NCBI GenBank assembly: GCA_963974215.1
Contig: CAXBBL010000002.1
Coordinates: 248,001-312,000 of the forward strand
Reading direction: 5' to 3'
From: Croceimicrobium sp963974215
GTDB taxonomy: Bacteria; Bacteroidota; Bacteroidia; Flavobacteriales; Schleiferiaceae
DNA length: 64,000 nucleotides
The translations under genes and the position numbers were made by a program. This document shows, piece by piece, positions 42,946-49,219 of the stretch. Each line of letters opens with the position of its first letter. Within the stretch, counting starts at the first letter, position 1. The notes below the pieces were generated by a model. That model saw only the letters and a list, made by a program, of their open reading frames with translations. It had not been told where the DNA came from and did not search any database.

Positions 42946-44178
42946 TTATTCAATAATTAACCGTAAGGTTTTAGATGCGGTTTTGCTGCTTACTCGTACT
43001 AAATAAGCACCTGATTCTAGTCCAGAAATTTCAGCCGTATTGCCGCTCGGTTGGAAGTCGATTAACTTCTGCCCGCTAATGCTAAACACTTCAATATTCT
43101 GCACATTTAAACTGGCATCCCAGCTAAGCTTAGCTTTATCCGAGGCAGGGTTAGGGTAAAGACTCAAAGACGATTCTAGAACTTTATCTTCTAAACCTAC
43201 GGTGGCCGGGTCAATTACATTGATGGTAAAACCTGTCATGCCTTTGTAAACCAAGTTTCCGTTGGCATCGAATCCGATGGTATCGCAGTAAGTGCTAACG
43301 CAAGTGTCGATTCCTGTGCTATCTACGGCAGTGATTGTAAGACAAACATTGTAAACACCTACTGTAGTATAGTTATGACTGGGGTATTGAGCATTAATGG
43401 TAGTTCCGTCACCGAAATCCCAATCGTAGCTTATAATGTTACCATTAGAGCTAGAGTTTTCCAAAAGAATTAACTGTCCTTGCGCTAATCCAGAGTTTGC
43501 GGTATCCACTAAATATGAAGGGCTGCATGCCACGGGACTGAAAAGAAAGGGATTGCCTATCGTAAGAGAGTCACAAAGACTGGTACAAATAGAATCGACT
43601 CTTTGGTAACAAAAGTTTAGATGCCCAGCATTGTAAAAACTTGAAGGCACAATAAAGGACTCAATATCACTACTACTTAGGCCTGTGAAAGTGCCTGAGC
43701 CAGAGCTGTTAGAATAATTAAAGGTACTAGGAACATTAGTAGGAAGGGAGGTACTGCTGAACTTCCGCAGATTAACAGCCTTCACTAGTAAGGTAGATGC
43801 GCCGGAATCAGGTAGAAAATAAGTATCGCAATCACTAGGCAAACAAGAGATTGACATATTTAAATTCAGAAAATTGGCTCCAGCTGCTGCTGAAACCACT
43901 TCAAAGTTACCCGCACAGTCTCGAGTTGCGAAATAAGCCGTATCAGATACAATCCATGCGTCATTAAAAACACCATTGGCGTCAGTATAGCCTATAACAT
44001 TAGCCTTTTCGAAAGTGGGTGGATTCTGCACTCCGTTGCTGTAAAAGAGATGGGAACCATAATAATAAAATATTGCCTGATCTGCCACGGGATTACCATT
44101 ACTAGTAAGAGTTAGGGTATGCTGTGCTATAGAACTTAAGCTAAACGCCATTAAGGCTAATATTAATAGTTTTTTCAT
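42946..44178 (-). CDS. PKD and T9SS sorting-domain surface protein, array copy 2
   Basis: The 410-residue paralogue has signal peptide MKKLLILALMAFSLSSIA. Its N-terminal domain is the most changed of the four (YFATRDCAGNFEVV replaces FWATKDC...). Variable Cys-containing region, PKD domain (YDWDFGDGTTINAQYPSHNY) and sorting domain keep the same order as the other copies. From about residue 280 it is nearly identical at DNA level to copy 3, including a 155-base block (43211-43365) without a single change in copies 2, 3 and 4. Unlike the others it lacks the TGTCCC/CGTATA promoter and has a 397-base AT-rich upstream region, so it is probably regulated differently. Confidence 0.85.
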   Translation of the reverse strand: MKKLLILALMAFSLSSIAQHTLTLTSNGNPVADQAIFYYYGSHLFYSNGVQNPPTFEKANVIGYTDANGVFNDAWIVSDTAYFATRDCAGNFEVVSAAAGANFLNLNMSISCLPSDCDTYFLPDSGASTLLVKAVNLRKFSSTSLPTNVPSTFNYSNSSGSGTFTGLSSSDIESFIVPSSFYNAGHLNFCYQRVDSICTSLCDSLTIGNPFLFSPVACSPSYLVDTANSGLAQGQLILLENSSSNGNIISYDWDFGDGTTINAQYPSHNYTTVGVYNVCLTITAVDSTGIDTCVSTYCDTIGFDANGNLVYKGMTGFTINVIDPATVGLEDKVLESSLSLYPNPASDKAKLSWDASLNVQNIEVFSISGQKLIDFQPSGNTAEISGLESGAYLVRVSSKTASKTLRLIIE

Positions 44179-44575
44179 ATTCTTAATTTAAGTAATACTG
44201 ATTTCAAAACAAGGTAAAATAAATAGTAGAAAATTCGGTACTTTAGTATTCGAAGCTGATTGTTTATTTAGCGATGTATTTAATATTTTAACTTAATCTA
44301 ACACAAATCGAATTACGACATTTCTTTATTTCAAGAACTACTCCTAATTTTTTGACTATACTTATATTAACGTTCTAAGCAAAACACTTACAGTTATTAA
44401 TGCGATTTATTGAAAGCTGAATAATACACCATCTTTCAAATAAATGAATATTTAAATATCTGTTAATTAGTAATTTAAAAAATTAATTAAACAAAAAAAA
44501 TCCAGCCAAAATGGCTGGATTTAACTCCCTTTAAATAGATTTTATATTTCCTTTTAAAAGATTTTTTTTAACTAA
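44179..44575. other. AT-rich intergenic region upstream of array copy 2
   Basis: This gap holds the terminator of copy 3 (44491-44522). The rest is strongly AT-rich with no open frame. A weak minus-strand box TACCTTGT lies near 44211-44218, but no TGTCCC/CGTATA promoter was found. Confidence 0.5.
44491..44522 (-). terminator. terminator after array copy 3
   Basis: The perfect 10-bp stem AAATCCAGCC/GGCTGGATTT is followed on the minus strand by a T run. Confidence 0.88.
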
Positions 44576-45835
44576 TTACTCAATAATTAACCGTAAGGTT
44601 TTGGAAGCGGTTTTACTGCTTACTCTTACTAAATAAGCACCTGACTCTAAATCAGTAATATCAGCCTGATTTGTAGTCGGTTGGAAGTCGATTAACTTCT
44701 GTCCGCTAATGCTAAACACTTCAATATTCTGCACATTTAAACTGGCGTCCCAGCTAAGCTTAGCTTTATCCGCGGCAGGGTTAGGGTAAAGACTCAAAGA
44801 CGATTCTAGAACTTTATCTTCTAAACCTACGGTGGCCGGGTCAATTACATTGATGGTAAAACCTGTCATGCCTTTGTAAACCAAGTTTCCGTTGGCATCG
44901 AATCCGATGGTATCGCAGTAAGTGCTAACGCAAGTGTCGATTCCTGTGCTATCTACGGCAGTGATTGTAAGACAAACATTGTAAACACCTACTGTTGTAT
45001 AGTTATGACTGGGGTATTGAGCACTAATGGTTGTACCATCACCGAAATCCCAATCGTAGCTTACTATGTTACCATTAGAGCTAGAATTTTCTAAAAGAAT
45101 TAACTGCCCTTGCGCTAAACCAGAGTTTGCTGTATCCACCGAATAAGCCGGATTACAAGTTACCAAGCTAGGACTAGTGCCACCCCCTATATTAATAGTA
45201 TCACAACTTGAAGTACAAATTGAATCTACTCGACTATAGCAAAAGGTAAAAAATCCATTAAATGTATTTGGTACAAAAAGGCTATCGTAATTACTGCTAC
45301 TAAAGCCTAGACTAGTGCCTGATCCAGTATTACCGTAGTAGAAAAAACTACTGGGAATATTAGCTGGCAAAGAAGTATAGGAAAATTGACGCATCGCAAA
45401 GGCTTGAACAAAATGCTGCGTTCCAGTTGCGTTTGGAAATGAATCTACTTTAAAAATAGCGTCACAATCGCTAGGTGCGCACGATACCGGCAAGGTAGTA
45501 GTGATATTAGGATTACCAGAGCTAATAGAGCCCGCACTCCAAATGTATGTACCAGAACAATCTTTGGTAGCCCAAAAAACCGTGTCACTAAGCGTTACAT
45601 TGTTCAAGGGAAAGCTTACTACCCCATTGGCGTTAGTGTAGGCCACGTTATTAAAGCGGTCGTAAGTAGGTGCATTAGCATAGCCGTTCCCGTAAAATGC
45701 GCTAACCGAATTGTAATACAGCACTGCTGTGCCAGCCACTGGATTGCCGCTATTGCTAAGTGTTACTGATAAAGTGCCCTGCGCTTGAGAGCTAAAACCA
45801 AAAGCCATTAAGGCCAAGAGTACTAGTTTTTTCAT
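44576..45835 (-). CDS. PKD and T9SS sorting-domain surface protein, array copy 3
   Basis: This paralogue of 419 residues has signal peptide MKKLVLLALMAFGFSSQAQG. The Ig-like domain (VFWATKDCSGTYIW) and second domain (CAPSDCDAIFKVDSF, SSNYDSLFVPNTFNG) are closest to copy 4. The PKD domain (YDWDFGDGTTISAQYPSHNY) and sorting domain at DNA level match copy 2 almost exactly (155 identical bases at 44841-44995). This mosaic pattern points to gene conversion or repeated unequal exchange. It has its own TGTCCC/CGTATA promoter and its own terminator. Exported and cell-anchored by T9SS; binding target unknown. Confidence 0.86.
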   Translation of the reverse strand: MKKLVLLALMAFGFSSQAQGTLSVTLSNSGNPVAGTAVLYYNSVSAFYGNGYANAPTYDRFNNVAYTNANGVVSFPLNNVTLSDTVFWATKDCSGTYIWSAGSISSGNPNITTTLPVSCAPSDCDAIFKVDSFPNATGTQHFVQAFAMRQFSYTSLPANIPSSFFYYGNTGSGTSLGFSSSNYDSLFVPNTFNGFFTFCYSRVDSICTSSCDTINIGGGTSPSLVTCNPAYSVDTANSGLAQGQLILLENSSSNGNIVSYDWDFGDGTTISAQYPSHNYTTVGVYNVCLTITAVDSTGIDTCVSTYCDTIGFDANGNLVYKGMTGFTINVIDPATVGLEDKVLESSLSLYPNPAADKAKLSWDASLNVQNIEVFSISGQKLIDFQPTTNQADITDLESGAYLVRVSSKTASKTLRLIIE

Positions 45836-45862
45836 GATTAGATATTTTATTATTTCTTGTCT

Positions 45863-45896
45863 TAGGGTATACGTAATGTTTGATGAAAAAGGGACA
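45863..45896 (-). promoter_or_regulatory. ECF-like promoter of array copy 3
   Basis: TGTCCC (45896-45891), 17-base spacer and CGTATACCCTA (from 45873) on the minus strand, the same spacing as copies 1 and 4. Confidence 0.6.
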
Positions 45897-45945
45897 GGCT
45901 AGCGGAAAAAAACACACCATTAGCTGCCCTCTTAAATTTGACAAA

Positions 45946-45977
45946 GAAAAAACCCCAGCCGCAATGACTGGGGTTTT
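45946..45977 (-). terminator. terminator after array copy 4
   Basis: The 10-bp stem AAAACCCCAG/CTGGGGTTTT is followed on the minus strand by T residues. Confidence 0.85.
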
Positions 45978-46026
45978 GGTTAAGTATCGCTTTGTATTTC
46001 CATAAGATGGGATTGGCAATGTTTAT

Positions 46027-47289
46027 TTACTCAATAATTAAACGTAAGGTTTTGGAAGCCGTTTTGCTGCTTACACGAACTAAGTAAGCCCCTGATTCTA
46101 GACCAGATAATTCAGCGGTATTGCTACTAGGCTGCAAGTTGATCAACTTCTGTCCGCTTATGCTATATACTTCTACGTTTTGCACGTCTAAACTGGCCTC
46201 CCAAGTAAGCTGAGCTTTATCGGTAGCCGGGTTAGGAAACAAACTTAATGAGGATTCTAATACTTTATCCTCTAGGCCAATAGTAGCAGGATCAATTACA
46301 TTGATGGTAAAACCTGTCATGCCTTTGTAAACCAAGTTTCCGTTGGCATCGAATCCGATGGTATCGCAGTAAGTGCTAACGCAAGTGTCGATTCCTGTGC
46401 TATCTACGGCAGTGATTGTAAGACAAACATTGTAAACACCTACTGTCGTATAGTTATGACTGGGGTATTGAGCACTAATGGTTGTACCATCGCCGAAATC
46501 CCAATCATAGCTGATAATAGTTCCATTAGAAGTAGAACCTTCCAAAACTATTAATTGGCCTTGTGACAAACCAGAATTAGCTGTATCTACACTAAAGCTT
46601 GGACTACAAATAGCAGGATTAGGATTGCTGGCGCCACCTAAAAAGGCTGTATCACAAATTGCGGTACAAAAAGAATCCACACGGCTATAACAAAAATTCA
46701 ATTGACCTGAAGCAAAAGAGCTCGGCACGAAAAGACTATCGTAATTACTACCTACAAAACCCAAACTAGTTCCGCTACCGCTGTTGCCATAATAGAAAAA
46801 GCTACTAGGGGTACCAAAGGGTAAAGACGTGTAGGTGAATAAACGCATTGGAAATGCCTGAACCACATGCTGAAATCCATTAGTGATAGGAAAAGAATCA
46901 ACTTTGAACACCGCATCACAATCGCTAGGCGCACAAGGTATAGGTAAAGTGCTGGTAATATTTCCATTCATCGCAGTGATAGAACCTGCTCCCCAAACAA
47001 AGTTTCCGGAACAATCTTTTGTTGCCCAAAAAACTGTATCACTCGGCGTAACATTAGTCAAGGGGAAACTTAAAACACCATTAGACCCTGCATAAAATGA
47101 ACTAGTAAAGTTTTCATAAGTCGGAGGATTTGTGTAACCATTCCCAAAAAATGCGCTCACCGAATTGTAATACATAACCCTCACGCCTGGCACTGGATTA
47201 CCATTCACTTTGACATCAACCGTAAGGAGTCCTTGCGCTTGTGCCCCAAAACCGAAAGCTATTAAAGCTAAGAGTACTAGTTTCTTCAT
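46027..47289 (-). CDS. PKD and T9SS sorting-domain surface protein, array copy 4
   Basis: This paralogue has 420 residues from ATG 47289 (signal peptide MKKLVLLALIAFGFGAQAQG). An in-frame upstream extension to 47370 crosses the promoter and is rejected. Domain order is Ig-like (FWATKDCSGNFVWGAGS), a Cys-containing variable region (CAPSDCDAVFKVDSF, GSNYDSLFVPSSFASG), PKD (YDWDFGDGTTISAQYPSHNY) and type A sorting domain. The 155-base block shared with copies 2 and 3 lies at 46292-46446, while flanking sequence differs more. It is the first copy of the array in transcription direction, directly downstream of the thiolase gene and its terminator. Confidence 0.86.
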   Translation of the reverse strand: MKKLVLLALIAFGFGAQAQGLLTVDVKVNGNPVPGVRVMYYNSVSAFFGNGYTNPPTYENFTSSFYAGSNGVLSFPLTNVTPSDTVFWATKDCSGNFVWGAGSITAMNGNITSTLPIPCAPSDCDAVFKVDSFPITNGFQHVVQAFPMRLFTYTSLPFGTPSSFFYYGNSGSGTSLGFVGSNYDSLFVPSSFASGQLNFCYSRVDSFCTAICDTAFLGGASNPNPAICSPSFSVDTANSGLSQGQLIVLEGSTSNGTIISYDWDFGDGTTISAQYPSHNYTTVGVYNVCLTITAVDSTGIDTCVSTYCDTIGFDANGNLVYKGMTGFTINVIDPATIGLEDKVLESSLSLFPNPATDKAQLTWEASLDVQNVEVYSISGQKLINLQPSSNTAELSGLESGAYLVRVSSKTASKTLRLIIE

Positions 47290-47315
47290 TGTATTTGATT
47301 TTATTGTTTCTGTAT

Positions 47316-47349
47316 TAGGGTATACGGAATGTTTGATGAAAAAGGGACA
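47316..47349 (-). promoter_or_regulatory. ECF-like promoter of array copy 4
   Basis: TGTCCC (47349-47344), 17-base spacer and CGTATACCCTA (from 47326) on the minus strand; same layout as copies 1 and 3. Confidence 0.6.
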
Positions 47350-47399
47350 GGCTAGTAGAAAAAAACTCAATTAGCTAGAATCTCAAATTTGAAAAACGA

Positions 47400-47428
47400 A
47401 AAAACCCCAGCCGAAATGGCAGGGGTTT
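47400..47428 (-). terminator. terminator after the thiolase gene
   Basis: AAACCCC/GGGGTTT with an inner GCC/GGC stem (one mismatch) is followed on the minus strand by T residues. It resembles the terminators of the T9SS array. Confidence 0.75.
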
Positions 47429-47451
47429 CTAAAATTTAATAAAGCCTCGGG

Positions 47452-48627
47452 CTACAACATTTCATAAATACCTGCGGCACCCTGACCTTCGCCTACGCAC
47501 ATGGTTACCATACCGTATTTCTGGTCGCGTTTTTTAAGTTCATTAAACAACTGCACCGATAGTTTAGCTCCCGTGCATCCCAGTGGATGTCCCATGGCAA
47601 TGGCGCCACCGTTTACATTCACCTTGGCGGGATCTAAATCTAAGGTTCTAATCACCGCTAAAGACTGTGAGGCAAAAGCTTCGTTCAATTCGAATAAATC
47701 CATATCGTTTTTATTTAAACCAGAAGCCTTTAATACTTTGGGAATAGCTTCTACCGGACCGATACCCATTAAGCGTGGTTGCACGCCTACCACTTGGTAG
47801 TTCACCATACGTGCGATAGGTTTTAAGCCCATTTCATTCATCATTTTTTCACTCATTACCATTACGAAGGCAGCGCCGTCGCTCATTTGACTCGAATTAC
47901 CCGCGGTAACCGAACCTTTGGCTGCAAATACCGGACGTAATTTCGCCATGCTTTCTACCGAAGTGCCTAAACGGGGACCTTCGTCAGTATCGACGGTATA
48001 AGTGCGCACCTGGCGCTTTTCGTTTTCATCGAGGTAAATTTCCTCTACTTCTATCGGTTGAATGTCGTCCACAAAGCGGCCCGTCTCGATCGCTTTCAAA
48101 GCTTTCATGTGCGACTCGTAACCAAACTTATCTTGATCTTCGCGGCTAATATTATATTCTTGTGCTACTGCTTCTGCCGTAAGGCCCATATTATTATAAT
48201 AATCGGCATTCGATTTAGCTAGTTCAAAACTAGGAACCACTTTATAACCACCCATGGGAACATAGCTCATGCTTTCCACGCCACCAGCAATTATGCAGTC
48301 GGCCATACCGGCATTAATCTTGGCCGAAGCCATGGCGATGGTCTCCAAGCCACTGGCGCACCAACGGTTTACGGTTACACCGGGAACTTTAACGGTATCT
48401 AAACCCATTAAGGAGATAAGTCGACCGATATTCATGCCTTGCTCGGCCTCAGGCATTGCATTACCCACAATCACATCGTCAATACGATCTTTGTCTAATT
48501 GGGGCATGGTTTTCATTATTTCCTGAATGAGAGTTCCTGCCAAATTATCCGGACGAGTAAATCTAAATTTTCCTCTCGGTGCCTTGCCAACGGCGGTTCT
48601 TTTTGCGGCTACGATGTATGCGTTCAT
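47452..48627 (-). CDS. acetyl-CoA acyltransferase (thiolase)
   Basis: The 391-residue thiolase catalyses the last, CoA-dependent cleavage step of beta-oxidation. The nucleophile Cys lies in TVNRWCASGLETIAMA (about residue 90), the catalytic His in NVNGGAIAMGHPLGCTGA (about 350) and the second Cys in TMCVGEGQGAAG (about 379). It lies in the same direction as the HAD/ECH gene, separated by an inserted four-helix-bundle gene, and would form the FadA part of the pathway. A terminator separates it from the T9SS array. Confidence 0.94.
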   Translation of the reverse strand: MNAYIVAAKRTAVGKAPRGKFRFTRPDNLAGTLIQEIMKTMPQLDKDRIDDVIVGNAMPEAEQGMNIGRLISLMGLDTVKVPGVTVNRWCASGLETIAMASAKINAGMADCIIAGGVESMSYVPMGGYKVVPSFELAKSNADYYNNMGLTAEAVAQEYNISREDQDKFGYESHMKALKAIETGRFVDDIQPIEVEEIYLDENEKRQVRTYTVDTDEGPRLGTSVESMAKLRPVFAAKGSVTAGNSSQMSDGAAFVMVMSEKMMNEMGLKPIARMVNYQVVGVQPRLMGIGPVEAIPKVLKASGLNKNDMDLFELNEAFASQSLAVIRTLDLDPAKVNVNGGAIAMGHPLGCTGAKLSVQLFNELKKRDQKYGMVTMCVGEGQGAAGIYEML

Positions 48628-48629
48628 GT

Positions 48630-48664
48630 CTTAGTACTTAGTATTAAGTAGTTAGTAATTAGTA
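48630..48664. repeat. TAGTA-rich flank of the four-helix-bundle gene (thiolase side)
   Basis: TTAGTACTTAGTATTAAGTA and the following GTTAGTAATTAGTA are made of repeated TTAGTA/TACTAA units. A related palindrome lies on the other side of the gene at 49202-49219. Confidence 0.55.
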
Positions 48665-48686
48665 TGGGGCTTATACCCAACAGCAC

Positions 48687-49040
48687 TCATTTTCTTAAAG
48701 AATAAATGAGACTATAATTCATTTTTTGTAATTCGTTTATCTCAACTTGTATTCTTCCAACTTTATCAATTTCGAAATAACCAAGGCGTTCTGCCAGTAT
48801 TATTTGTGTTTCCAACTCATTTAAAGAGCCCTGCGTAATGTCTAGGAACTTAGCGAAATCAGCTTTAGTTCTGCGACCTGCACCTTCAGCAATATTAGAG
48901 GGAATTGAAACGGCTGAACGTTGCATTTGCATTGTTAAGCCAAATCGTTCAGAACTTGGGAAGGTTTTCATCTCCCTATAAATTTCCGTTACTAATTCCA
49001 TTGCTTTTTGCCATAATTTAAGCTCTTTATATTGGTGCAT
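48687..49040 (-). CDS. four-helix bundle protein (23S rRNA IVS/S23-like family)
   Basis: The 117-residue protein belongs to the four-helix-bundle family first seen in intervening sequences of 23S rRNA and related to Avd of diversity-generating retroelements. Typical motifs are YKELKLWQKAMELVTEIYRE, LTMQMQRSAVSIPSNIAEGA, GRRTKADFAKFLDITQGSLN and ELETQIILAERLGYF. It is a short basic protein with possible nucleic-acid binding. The gene interrupts the beta-oxidation operon between the HAD/ECH and thiolase genes and is bordered by TAGTACTTAGTA-type repeats on both sides, which suggests insertion as a unit. Confidence 0.88.
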   Translation of the reverse strand: MHQYKELKLWQKAMELVTEIYREMKTFPSSERFGLTMQMQRSAVSIPSNIAEGAGRRTKADFAKFLDITQGSLNELETQIILAERLGYFEIDKVGRIQVEINELQKMNYSLIYSLRK

Positions 49041-49201
49041 TTTATTAGTATATAGTAGTTGTAAAAAGTAGTTAGAGGGATAAAGGTCAATTTAAAAAGT
49101 GGTCCTGTGAATTAAGAATTACTTAGCAAGTGCTTAAATTCCTTATTTTCCCTTTGGTAGACTATAAGACTAATTCTACTATCCAGCCTACTCACTACTT
49201 T

Positions 49202-49219
49202 GTACTAAGTACTTAGTAC
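49202..49219. repeat. 18-bp perfect palindrome next to the four-helix-bundle gene
   Basis: GTACTAAGTACTTAGTAC reads the same on both strands and touches the stop codon of the HAD/ECH gene. Confidence 0.7.

Noticed and set aside
47289..47370. Longer start for T9SS array copy 4
   Set aside because: The extension translates the shared promoter and removes the signal peptide from the N-terminus.
48687..49040. Diversity-generating retroelement (Avd-like protein)
   Set aside because: No reverse transcriptase and no template/variable repeat pair were seen; the array paralogues show block identity, not adenine-specific changes as far as can be judged by eye.
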